A stretch of 64,000 nt of DNA from an uncultured Lachnospiraceae bacterium (GTDB lineage: Bacteria > Bacillota > Clostridia > Lachnospirales > Lachnospiraceae): assembly GCA_947631955.1 (NCBI GenBank), contig CANRNJ010000002.1, positions 248,001 to 312,000 on the forward strand. Reading direction: 5' to 3'. Under the pieces are notes generated by a model that was given only the letters and a program-made list of their open reading frames with translations, did not search any database and had not been told where the DNA came from. Positions 35,945 to 44,007 of the stretch are shown here, piece after piece; within the stretch, counting starts at the first letter, position 1; each line of letters opens with the position of its first letter. Made by a program: the position numbers and the translations under genes.

Positions 35945-36134
35945 GCGGTTTTTCGTTTATTTTTTCCTTCTCTTTCTGATATAAAGTATGAAATTGTCAA
36001 TGTACATTTATCATCAATCCATTCAAATAGAGATAGTGCCTTAGGAACAAAATAAAATGACCGCCTCAGGATCGACCTCAACAAAATTCTTAAAATTCAA
36101 CTGCAATAATTTTTCTTTTATTCTAGGGCGAGAG

Positions 36135-37403
36135 TCATATGGACATCACATTGTCAAAACCCAATTCATCCAAATGCGCGACAATTTTCTCTTCAGAAGA
36201 TTTAGCACACCCCAGTATAATCAATGCATCCGACTTATCTTGCATCCATTCTTCCGCCGCCAGTACCGGTTTGCCATCTATCGCAGACACATTTTGGCTG
36301 CATTCGGTTACCGCAAAGCCAAGGATATTAACAAATTGTTTTTTTAACAACAAATACAAATCCACAGCATAATTCCCTGCACCATAAATGACAATCTTCG
36401 GATATGTCCGAATCTTTTCAAGTTTCTCAGAATCAATACTCGGTACATAATTGCCATGAAGTTTCTCTTCCACTGTCAGTTCAAAAAGATCTAACCCAAG
36501 AGGATCTTCAGATATTCTCTTCCGAACACTTTTTCTTTCCTCATCTGACAGTCTCATATAAACATTTTTACAATATGACAAAAAATACTTGTACAAATAT
36601 GCCATAGTCTCTCTAACCTCGGCATCTTCCCTACAGTTGAACCACATTTGAAAAAACTCCCATGCAATCGCATACGCGCTGTACACGGTTTTTTCACCCG
36701 TCAGATTTAACGTAATAGAACCCCATCTATGACAATATACATACAATTCTCTTCTCAAATAACAAGTTTTTTCACAGGCCAGAAGTGCATACACCGTAAA
36801 CGGAACATCTTCCGACAAAATATCTTGACGAAACCTCAGATCGGAACGTCTGATAAAATCTGTGCGAAAAAACTGCCTGCATCCTGCAAAACTCAATGAC
36901 CTGTTTTGAATCATATCATGCAAAAATTTCTTCCCGTTGTCATATATTGTGTACTCTGTTTTTTTGCCAAAATAAGGCTTTTTTACCGTTTTCCCTCTAT
37001 GTAAGGCTTCTTCCCACTCATGTTCCATGCCGAAATAAATCTCTTCGCTGCCAGTACACTCAGCCAAATCATATAAAGTTTTCATATAATCATCCTTTAT
37101 ATAATCATCAGAATCGATAAAGCACATATATTCTCCTGTTGCTTTCTCTATTCCAATATTTCTGGCGTTCCCTAATCCACCGTTTTGCTCTAAATGTATC
37201 ACCTTGATTCTATGGTCCGCCTGCGCTATTTCATCCAGCAGTACAGCCGTATCGTCCGTGGACGCATCATCAATGCACCACAGTTCCCACTCTTCCATTG
37301 TCTGCTTCTGTACGCTCCCAACAGCTCTTCGCACATAAGGAGCTGTATTATATGCCGCCATAATAGCAGTTACTTTTGGTTGACTATTTTCACTCATCTG
37401 CAT
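36135..37403 (-). CDS. GT2 glycosyltransferase with C-terminal Rossmann-like module
   Basis: 422 residues. GT2 motifs: VTAIMAAYNTAPYVRRAVGS, CIDDASTDDTAVLLD, NGGLGNARNIGIEKA, CFIDSDDYIKDDYM (metal-binding DSDD). The C-terminal about 95 residues (from 328) are the module: PKIVIYGAGNYAVDLYLLLK, LGFAVTECSQNVSAIDGKPVL, EEKIVAHLDELGFDN. First gene downstream of (that is, transcribed after) the nonulosonate pair, so it may use an activated acidic sugar or modify its acceptor. Confidence 0.88.
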   Translation of the reverse strand: MQMSENSQPKVTAIMAAYNTAPYVRRAVGSVQKQTMEEWELWCIDDASTDDTAVLLDEIAQADHRIKVIHLEQNGGLGNARNIGIEKATGEYMCFIDSDDYIKDDYMKTLYDLAECTGSEEIYFGMEHEWEEALHRGKTVKKPYFGKKTEYTIYDNGKKFLHDMIQNRSLSFAGCRQFFRTDFIRRSDLRFRQDILSEDVPFTVYALLACEKTCYLRRELYVYCHRWGSITLNLTGEKTVYSAYAIAWEFFQMWFNCREDAEVRETMAYLYKYFLSYCKNVYMRLSDEERKSVRKRISEDPLGLDLFELTVEEKLHGNYVPSIDSEKLEKIRTYPKIVIYGAGNYAVDLYLLLKKQFVNILGFAVTECSQNVSAIDGKPVLAAEEWMQDKSDALIILGCAKSSEEKIVAHLDELGFDNVMSI

Positions 37404-37505
37404 AATTCATCCACATCTTTCTTGCACGACTGCTTGTGCATGCTTTTTATTCGCTTACCAGAATGTCCGACCACCATCTACAATCACCACAGCACCGGCC
37501 ATATA

Positions 37506-38654
37506 TTACTCTCCCAAAATCAAATCAATCACTTCCCGCACAGCTCCGTTTCCGCCTCGTCTTTTTGTAACATACACTGCTGAATCCTTGACCTTCTGAA
37601 CAGCGGTTGGTACGCTGCAGCCAAAGCCGACTGCCTTAATTACTTCTAAATCATTGATATCGTCACCAATATAAGCAACATTCTCTGGCGTAATATTATA
37701 ATTTCTGCATATTTTTTTTATTTTCGCAAGCTTGTCCTTTACTCCTTCTTCATATATATCCAGACCGATTTTCTCTGCCCGCCTGCGGTTCAACTCCTTT
37801 TCTTCACCAGTGATAATACCTGTCAGTATACCCCTTTCCTTCAACAGGCGGAATCCCATACCGTCAAGCGTATTGAAACGTTTCATTTCGTCACCGTTCT
37901 CTGAATAATACATCCCTCCATCGGTCAGACAGCCATCACAATCTGTGAGGAACATTTTAATCATCGGAATACGACATTCTTTTTTCAATCTCTGCAGTAA
38001 TTGCGCTTCAATAATCTCCCAGTCACTTGGCTCATCTATTTCATAATAAGCAGCCGAATCCATTTCATATGCCTTAATTCTGCCGGAAATTCTGTTCCCG
38101 GATTGCAGCAGCAAATCTCTGCTTGTAATATAAAACGCCCCATTTTCTACCAGACAACCATCAAATTCCTGCCTTCTTGGGCGATGAAACAAATCATAAT
38201 TAATGGGTCTGGCCAATCCTCTTTCATCAGTTCTCCAATAAAATCTTTTTTGCGGTACTGCCGATAGCACACTGTCTGTATCGGGCTTCTCAAATATGGT
38301 AAATCCTTTCTGCAGGTCATTTGATGTCAGCAAGGGAGATGTTGCCTGTATCAGCACGATATTATCAAATCTGTATTCTGCTGCGAATTCCAACATGACT
38401 GATTCCGTAGATGCCGTATCAGAAGCATTCTCCGCACTTCTGCCAATCACTTTTACTTTGTCTAGCTGAAACGCTTCTACGGTTTCCCTGATCTGTATGC
38501 TGTCCGTTGCAATATAAACCCGATCTATCGCTGAGCAATCGTTCGCTGCCTTGGCCGTCCAGTATACCAATGGTTTGCCGGCTATGCTCCGTATATTTTT
38601 GAGGGGAATGGATTTACTCCCGCCTCGTACTGGTATCAGTGCAACATTCATCAT
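37506..38654 (-). CDS. neuA: bifunctional CMP-nonulosonate synthetase (NeuA) / KdsC-like HAD phosphatase
   Basis: 382 residues. Residues 1-225 are an acylneuraminate cytidylyltransferase: IPVRGGSKSIPLKNIRSIAGKPL (nucleotide-binding loop), ASDTASTESVMLEF, VLIQATSPLLTSNDLQKG. Residues about 228-382 are a class C0 HAD phosphatase like KdsC: MFLTDCDGCLTDGGMYY (nucleophile Asp), GIITGEE, YIGDDINDLEVI. It would remove the 8- or 9-phosphate of a nonulosonic acid precursor and activate the free acid with CTP. The same fusion is known in KDN- and sialate-making bacteria. Start has AGGAGAAAG. Confidence 0.92.
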   Translation of the reverse strand: MMNVALIPVRGGSKSIPLKNIRSIAGKPLVYWTAKAANDCSAIDRVYIATDSIQIRETVEAFQLDKVKVIGRSAENASDTASTESVMLEFAAEYRFDNIVLIQATSPLLTSNDLQKGFTIFEKPDTDSVLSAVPQKRFYWRTDERGLARPINYDLFHRPRRQEFDGCLVENGAFYITSRDLLLQSGNRISGRIKAYEMDSAAYYEIDEPSDWEIIEAQLLQRLKKECRIPMIKMFLTDCDGCLTDGGMYYSENGDEMKRFNTLDGMGFRLLKERGILTGIITGEEKELNRRRAEKIGLDIYEEGVKDKLAKIKKICRNYNITPENVAYIGDDINDLEVIKAVGFGCSVPTAVQKVKDSAVYVTKRRGGNGAVREVIDLILGE

Positions 38655-38679
38655 ATCTCTTTCTCCTATCGGATATTTC

Positions 38680-39552
38680 TTAATGCGGATGATATTTCAG
38701 CTTTTCACGCTGCACGGCCTCAATATCTAAAATTTCCTTCTCTTTATAATGCAGCGCATCATAGGACGCTGTCAGATTTCTTTTTAATTTTCTCAATCCC
38801 TCCGGTTCCAGTGACGCCGCATGATCCGTTCCTTTCCATGTTCTGTCCAGAGTATAATGCCTCTCTATGACTGCTGCTCCCAAAGTATAAGCTGCTATAT
38901 CTATGGCAATCCCCAGATGATGGCCGGAAAATCCGACCTGCTTCACTCTGTTTCCAAACTGATCCATGATACGCTTTATCTCCAACAGGCATACATCTGT
39001 AAACGGAACAGGATAACCCGACGTGCAGCTGAACAGCACAAGATCCCTGTTGCGCCTTTTTGTTTCAAATAGCTGCACTATCTGTTCTTCCTCTTCTCTG
39101 GTAGTCATGCCAAAAGAAATCTGAATCTCTCCTTCATAGTTATCGCAAAGCCAGTTCAGCATCCCGAAATGATTGTTGCAGGCTGACGGAATTTTTATAA
39201 ATTCAGGCTGCAGTCCTGCTATCTCCTTTGCCGACGTTAGATCCCATACGGAAGACGAGTATGTAATGTTATACTCCTCACACCACTTTTTTAACTGCGT
39301 ATGCTGCTCTATATCAAATTCAAGAAATTCCCTGTGCTCACCATATGTATTCCCATACGAATTTTCAGGATGCGGATGCGGGGCATTGTATTGTTCCTCC
39401 GTCAGTAATTCTTTATTGCATCTCTTCTGGAATTTGACAGCGTCAGCCTTGCAGAAGACGGCCGCAGTTTCAATCATTTCCTTTGCGATCTGCATGTCAC
39501 CCTTATGGTTGCATCCTATTTCAGCTATCAAATACGGTTTTTCATAAATCAT
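38680..39552 (-). CDS. neuB: N-acetylneuraminate synthase family protein (NeuB), short form without SAF domain
   Basis: 290 residues. EKPYLIAEIGCNHKGDMQIAKEMI, VKFQKR, SSVWDLTSAKEI, IKIPSA, ISFGMTT, HHLGIAIDIAAYTLGAAVIERHYTLDRTWKGTDHAASLEPEGL are the NeuB TIM-barrel motifs with the metal and PEP ligands. The family usually has about 345 residues because of a C-terminal antifreeze-like SAF domain; this one stops right after the barrel. It condenses a six-carbon sugar (or its phosphate) with phosphoenolpyruvate to make a nine-carbon acid. No NeuC or Leg/Pse precursor genes are nearby. Confidence 0.9.
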   Translation of the reverse strand: MIYEKPYLIAEIGCNHKGDMQIAKEMIETAAVFCKADAVKFQKRCNKELLTEEQYNAPHPHPENSYGNTYGEHREFLEFDIEQHTQLKKWCEEYNITYSSSVWDLTSAKEIAGLQPEFIKIPSACNNHFGMLNWLCDNYEGEIQISFGMTTREEEEQIVQLFETKRRNRDLVLFSCTSGYPVPFTDVCLLEIKRIMDQFGNRVKQVGFSGHHLGIAIDIAAYTLGAAVIERHYTLDRTWKGTDHAASLEPEGLRKLKRNLTASYDALHYKEKEILDIEAVQREKLKYHPH

Positions 39553-39582
39553 GTCATCATGCCTCTGAAGATCAGTTCATAC

Positions 39583-40242
39583 CTATTTTTTGATGATATA
39601 ACTCGGTTTTCTGTGCGAAAACGAAAATTTGCTGATCACATAATCTTTATCAGACAGAAATTCGTCAACGGCTTCCGTTTCTCCCGCGACACCGTAATCG
39701 TCGAATATGATCACGCCATTTTTTACAACTTTGTCATACAACAGTTCCAATCCCGTTTTGGACGGCGCATAGATATCCGTATCTATATGCAGCAGAGAAA
39801 CCTTTAGGTGCGGATGCTGCTCTATGTATATCGGCAGTGTCTCCGCTATATCGCCTTTGACTAATTCGACATTGTCGATCTTCTTATACCGCAGACTTTC
39901 GTATATCTCCATATCCGTCAGAAAACTGTTTCCCGTTTCCCGGATCCATTTCTCGCGAAATGCCTGATCGGCTTTATGGTCCGCTTGAGGAAATTTCCCA
40001 AACACATCAAATCCCACAATTTTACGTGAGTTTTCATTTTCAAGCAGTTCACGGAACGTAGCGAACTGAATCAACCCCCCCCCTTTAAAAACACCTAACT
40101 CAATGACGTCTCCGGGAATATTAATTATCCTTTTGTATAACTCATAATGTGCCATAATATTACCTAATCTTGAAACAGAAAACGTCAAATAGAATCCATT
40201 TTCATAATCCATTGCGTTTGTTTCATCATATTTGTTAATCAT
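39583..40242 (-). CDS. TylF/MycF-type SAM-dependent methyltransferase with poly-G tract
   Basis: 219 residues. YELYKRIINIPGDVIELGVFKGGG and ISFAT-like continuation are the SAM motif I of the macrocin-O-methyltransferase (TylF) family; KVSLLHIDTDIYAPSKTGLELLYDKVVKNGVIIFDDYG contains the metal-binding Asp residues. It probably O-methylates a sugar. A G9 tract encodes the three glycines of motif I itself (about residues 54-56); it is in frame here, so the gene is ON. The compact size matches the family. Confidence 0.88.
   Translation of the reverse strand: MINKYDETNAMDYENGFYLTFSVSRLGNIMAHYELYKRIINIPGDVIELGVFKGGGLIQFATFRELLENENSRKIVGFDVFGKFPQADHKADQAFREKWIRETGNSFLTDMEIYESLRYKKIDNVELVKGDIAETLPIYIEQHPHLKVSLLHIDTDIYAPSKTGLELLYDKVVKNGVIIFDDYGVAGETEAVDEFLSDKDYVISKFSFSHRKPSYIIKK
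40075..40083 (-). repeat. G9 homopolymer in the TylF-type methyltransferase gene (in frame)
   Basis: Nine C on the plus strand. The tract is exactly the three GGG codons of the SAM-binding loop, so a slip would truncate the protein at about one quarter of its length. Confidence 0.78.
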
Positions 40243-40280
40243 AAGTCTTCTCCTTCAGCAAACATTTTTATCACATCCAA

Positions 40281-41582
40281 TCAGTCATTAAAAAGAGTAT
40301 CAAAATCCACTCTTTCAAACACTTCCAACGCCCCGCCGCGAGTGGCATTGTATATTTTGATGCCATGGGCGTCAGCGTACTCTTTGGCGGATTGATAGGC
40401 TATCATAATATTATCTATGTCTAATGAAGCACTTTCACGCTCACTGTAATTACTAACAAAATGCTTCTTTTTAGGGTCCTGATAATTACAGCAATCTGCC
40501 CCTAATAGATATATCTCCTTAAACCCCATATAGACAGCCAACTGAAGGACCCCATCATACATGATATTACGTCCCCAATAACTCACTTCAGAAAAATCCG
40601 TTGAAAACTTAGGCTTATTTTTCATCTCTTCACTAAATCCAAGATGCCACTTATACATGTTATCTTGTTCTTCAGTTTTCGTATAATTCCAAGCAATATC
40701 GGCTATAAACTTCCCTTTTACATTCAGTTCAAGTATATCTTTATGCCAAATTAATGTACCGCCAGGATCATCTATGATATAGTAATCCGGTCTCCATTTA
40801 GTCTGATCAAATCCTCTAAATATTCCATTCACACTAAAGCAAATCATCTTCGCCTGTCGCAACTTTTCCAAATCATCAAATCTAAGACTTGGCCCCGTTG
40901 CTACTGCAAAACAGCGTTCATTAATATGAATATTTTTAAACTTTTCTAATGCTGGATTACGATATAATTCCTTGTGAAAATTTGTATCGTAAAATTTCTC
41001 AATCTTAATATCTTTTTCTCTGCATTTGATTATGTCTTTATCAAACATGGGAACAGCCAGAAGAATATGGCTATGTTCTGTAACCTCATTAATTTCAGCC
41101 GTCATAACAGCCGCATTTTTTATAATATATTCTCGTATTGCATCAGGCAGATTTTCTTGCATAATCATACGGCATTTATAGCCATGCTCTTGAAACTTCA
41201 TATAAATCAACAAGCCAAGCAAATCCCAACCATATACATATATCACTCGTTCCACATCACATTCCTGCATTACAATATCCATGGGGATTTGCCGCAAAAA
41301 GTTTAGAATCTTATTCCATACTCTTACAAGCGGCAACGCATTAAGAATTCCATCTGACCAGAGTTGCTGCAAAATTTCCTCTTCGTAAATACGTGGTGAT
41401 ACGACAATAGGATAATCTATGTGATTTTCTCTATAAGTTTGGTAGCTCCAAATTGGAATCCCTTGATACTGACCATTTTGCAATTCCATATTCCTATCTA
41501 TAAAAGCCGCGACATAATTGCGGCCAATAATATCCGTAAATACTTTTCCATAATATCCACATCCCCAAATCACAAATTTCAT
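40281..41582 (-). CDS. Maf/MptE-like (DUF115) protein with two N-terminal Rossmann-like regions
   Basis: 433 residues from the ATG at 41582, which has GAGGAAAG at good spacing and starts directly with MKFVIWGCGYYGKVF. Residues 1-90 are the recurring module (WGCGYYG, FIDRNMELQ). Residues about 108-200 look like a second, divergent Rossmann unit (ERVIYVYGWDLLGLLIYMKF). The C-terminal part is DUF115: CFAVATGPSLRFDDLEKL, DYYIIDDPGG, IYLLGADCCNY and YNATRGGALEVFERV. DUF115 includes 6-hydroxymethylpterin diphosphokinase (MptE) and the motility accessory factor glycosyltransferases that add nonulosonic acids to flagellin. Next to NeuA/NeuB, a nonulosonate transferase role is plausible. Confidence 0.82.
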   Translation of the reverse strand: MKFVIWGCGYYGKVFTDIIGRNYVAAFIDRNMELQNGQYQGIPIWSYQTYRENHIDYPIVVSPRIYEEEILQQLWSDGILNALPLVRVWNKILNFLRQIPMDIVMQECDVERVIYVYGWDLLGLLIYMKFQEHGYKCRMIMQENLPDAIREYIIKNAAVMTAEINEVTEHSHILLAVPMFDKDIIKCREKDIKIEKFYDTNFHKELYRNPALEKFKNIHINERCFAVATGPSLRFDDLEKLRQAKMICFSVNGIFRGFDQTKWRPDYYIIDDPGGTLIWHKDILELNVKGKFIADIAWNYTKTEEQDNMYKWHLGFSEEMKNKPKFSTDFSEVSYWGRNIMYDGVLQLAVYMGFKEIYLLGADCCNYQDPKKKHFVSNYSERESASLDIDNIMIAYQSAKEYADAHGIKIYNATRGGALEVFERVDFDTLFND

Positions 41583-41632
41583 AACAGCACTTTCCTCGTA
41601 CATATTTTTACTGTCTTTCACAGCAATAATAA

Positions 41633-42769
41633 TTATCCCAAATTAAAAACATCGCAATAAAGGCAATTTCCCCAACTCCCTCGTCCCATATACATACACT
41701 TTCTAATTTCCTTAAATCTCTGATTATTCCATGCCTCCATAATGGTTTCTTTCGTAAGGTCCGCTAAGGTATTTTTCCCTAACGGGTCATTACAGCAAAG
41801 AGATACCTTGCCGTCCGGCCGTATAATTAACTGCTTATACGGCAGTGCGCACTTAGCTTTTGGATACGAAACCTTGTCATTTCTATTGGGAGCGTCGCCT
41901 CCTCTGCTTGACAAAATTTCATTTGATTTTCTCAAAACTATAGTTGTTTTTTCTTTTAATTCCGGATGATCCTTGCAATATTCGACAATCTCCCTGCAAG
42001 GCTTAATCAATTTAAGTTCCTGCTGATAATTATCAATAACAAACTCGTCCAAATATTTAATGATCTCGGCAAATTTCTCAACTGTCAGTAATGTGCCGTT
42101 TGTAAATAAGTGCATTCTGGCATAAGGCAGCTTTTTTCTTGCATATTTGTGTTTAGCTATAATTGTCTCGTCCAGAAAAGGTTCATTGTTGGAAAACAGC
42201 GCAAGTTTTCCTGTATAATCAATTTCTGCCAATTGATCTATAATACCCTCAAATAATTCCTGCGGCATAACATGGTATTCTCTGCTATCATTTTCTTTAC
42301 TCACAGGGCAGAAACTGCAGTTGCCGTTGCAGCGGTTTATCGTTTCAATTTCCACATGGTTAAACAAGTTATTCTTACCATATAACTGCTCAACCTCTAA
42401 CTCAATTTCCTTTATTTTCTGTTCTATCGCCTGTTCGGAATCATCTAAAAAACTGCCGTCTTCATATGGATTTACAATCAATTCATTGGTCGGATAATAT
42501 CTATAATCAGTGGCTGTGTATATTGTATAACGACTGATTCCCATATCATTTAACTGATCGATTATTTTGTTTTTATATTTTGTCGTCACTATGATTTCGC
42601 AATCGGCAATATAATTTAAAATATCTTTTGGCGCAATAACCTCAACATCTTCTATTTTACGTCCCCATAACGCTTCATTATTATCTACAAAAAAAGCGAC
42701 ATTTTCCCTTTTGTATTCCCGCAACGCCATTCTGCCATATAGACCTGCACCAAATAATATTTTTTTCAC
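41633..42769 (-). CDS. radical SAM/SPASM enzyme with N-terminal Rossmann-like module
   Basis: 378 residues, GTG start at 42769. The module (1-100) is a clear example: KKILFGAGLYGRMALREY, FFVDNNEALWGRKIEDVEVIAPKDI, IDQLNDMGI. Radical SAM core from about residue 140: VEIETINRCNGNCSFCPVS (CxxxCxxC), LFSNNEP. C-terminal SPASM-type cluster region: CALPYKQLIIRPDGKVSLCCNDPLG and CMYMGRGSWGNCLYCDVF. The two radical SAM enzymes of the locus have the same domain order but differ in sequence. Substrate unknown; in this setting probably a sugar, amino sugar or peptide. Confidence 0.86.
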   Translation of the reverse strand: MKKILFGAGLYGRMALREYKRENVAFFVDNNEALWGRKIEDVEVIAPKDILNYIADCEIIVTTKYKNKIIDQLNDMGISRYTIYTATDYRYYPTNELIVNPYEDGSFLDDSEQAIEQKIKEIELEVEQLYGKNNLFNHVEIETINRCNGNCSFCPVSKENDSREYHVMPQELFEGIIDQLAEIDYTGKLALFSNNEPFLDETIIAKHKYARKKLPYARMHLFTNGTLLTVEKFAEIIKYLDEFVIDNYQQELKLIKPCREIVEYCKDHPELKEKTTIVLRKSNEILSSRGGDAPNRNDKVSYPKAKCALPYKQLIIRPDGKVSLCCNDPLGKNTLADLTKETIMEAWNNQRFKEIRKCMYMGRGSWGNCLYCDVFNLG

Positions 42770-42786
42770 GTTTTGATTTCTCCACT

Positions 42787-43977
42787 TTAATTATTATTTA
42801 ATATTTCATCAATTCTACCCACGGCTGACGTAATTTCTTTCTCATCAATGCACTTTATTTTTTTATCTTCCACGCCCATATTCTGTAATTCATGTTTTAT
42901 CTGATCGGCAATCTCTTTGATCAGAACTGTTACAATAATATAATCACAATCTTCACATACAGTATTAATATTTGCTTGATTTATTTCATTACTGTCAATC
43001 CATCGTTCAATCTTCACCACTCCACCAGAGTCCAGATAATTCTTAAATTCTTTTCCAAATCGCCCTTTCCCATAGATAGCTACTTTCGCCCCGGTTTCTA
43101 TTCCTTTATACGGGAAAACCATATTTTCTTCGCTTTGCAGTAACTTCGGCTCTTTCAACAGTAACGTATATAGCATCAGATATTTTAACTGTAGCAATAA
43201 CTCTTCTCTGCATCGCGGGTATGCCACAAATCTATCCATAAGATATCGATACAGAACCTTGTATTTTTCTAATTCCTTTCCATCATTTGTTCCCATGATT
43301 GAGTTTTCACGCATCACATAGTGATAGTAACTGTCATTAGACAAAACGATCTTATCTGCATCAAGCAAAGTCGGATAAAAGCAAGCGGCATCTTCTCCCA
43401 CATTTATTTCATCAGGAACTGCTAATTGATTTTTTAACAAAAGCTCCTTTTTAAACAAGCAATTAAATACATGCGGCTGTATACCCCGCTCATAAAATTT
43501 TCCATTATAAATCATTTGCTTATATAAATCATTCAGTACAGCACCTTCATAAATACCTTCTGCTATCTTGTTCGTTTCACATACGGATCGTATATGATAA
43601 TCTCTGATAACGCCAGAAACAATAACGTCTGCGTTTCCAATCTTTTCTACCAATCGCGCATACATATCCGATTCAATCCAATCATCGCCATCCACATATG
43701 TAGCATAATTTCCGGTTGCTTCTGCAATACCTGCCTTTCTTGCCGATACCAAACCGCCGTTTCTTTTATGTATGACTTTTATCCTTTTATCTCTGTATTT
43801 ATATTCATCACATAATTTATCAGAATTATCCGTGGAGCCATCATCCACCAAAATAATTTCCAAGTTGTTATAAGTTTGACCAATAATGCTTTCAACAGAT
43901 CTTTTTATATAATTTTCAATATTATATACTGGTACAATAATCGATATTTTCGGATTAAAGTGTGTCTCTTTCATCAT
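42787..43977 (-). CDS. GT2 glycosyltransferase with C-terminal Rossmann-like module
   Basis: 396 residues from the ATG at 43977 (GGAG seven bases upstream). GT2 motifs: ISIIVPVYNIENYIKRSVES, LVDDGSTDNSDKLCDEY, NGGLVSARKAGIAEA, TYVDGDDWIESDMYARL. Module from about residue 293: AKVAIYGKGRFGKEFKNYL, RWIDSNEINQ, DQIKHELQNMGVEDK. The start lies where a minus-one frame of the upstream GT4 gene would end (ATGA overlap), so its translation may depend on the poly-G tract at 44019. AT-rich. Confidence 0.88.
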   Translation of the reverse strand: MMKETHFNPKISIIVPVYNIENYIKRSVESIIGQTYNNLEIILVDDGSTDNSDKLCDEYKYRDKRIKVIHKRNGGLVSARKAGIAEATGNYATYVDGDDWIESDMYARLVEKIGNADVIVSGVIRDYHIRSVCETNKIAEGIYEGAVLNDLYKQMIYNGKFYERGIQPHVFNCLFKKELLLKNQLAVPDEINVGEDAACFYPTLLDADKIVLSNDSYYHYVMRENSIMGTNDGKELEKYKVLYRYLMDRFVAYPRCREELLLQLKYLMLYTLLLKEPKLLQSEENMVFPYKGIETGAKVAIYGKGRFGKEFKNYLDSGGVVKIERWIDSNEINQANINTVCEDCDYIIVTVLIKEIADQIKHELQNMGVEDKKIKCIDEKEITSAVGRIDEILNNN

Positions 43978-44007
43978 GCACACGCTCCAATCTGAATAGA
44001 AATCAAT

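Larger units (their letters stand above)
34406..36000 (-). mobile_element. Rpn unit A: putative mobile or recombining unit with inverted ends
   Basis: The unit holds one nuclease gene on the minus strand, with a promoter, a structured leader of about 200 nt and a terminator. AATTTCATACTTTATATCAG at 34423-34442 and its reverse complement at 35976-35995 form 20-bp inverted ends. The same architecture, promoter, leader and ends occur at 45259-46590. No clear target-site duplication was found, so mobility is inferred, not shown. Confidence 0.5.

Noticed and set aside
34406..36000. classical insertion sequence with DDE transposase
   Set aside because: No DDE or HUH transposase and no target-site duplications; the encoded protein is an Rpn-type PD-(D/E)XK nuclease. 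The unit is therefore reported only as putatively mobile.
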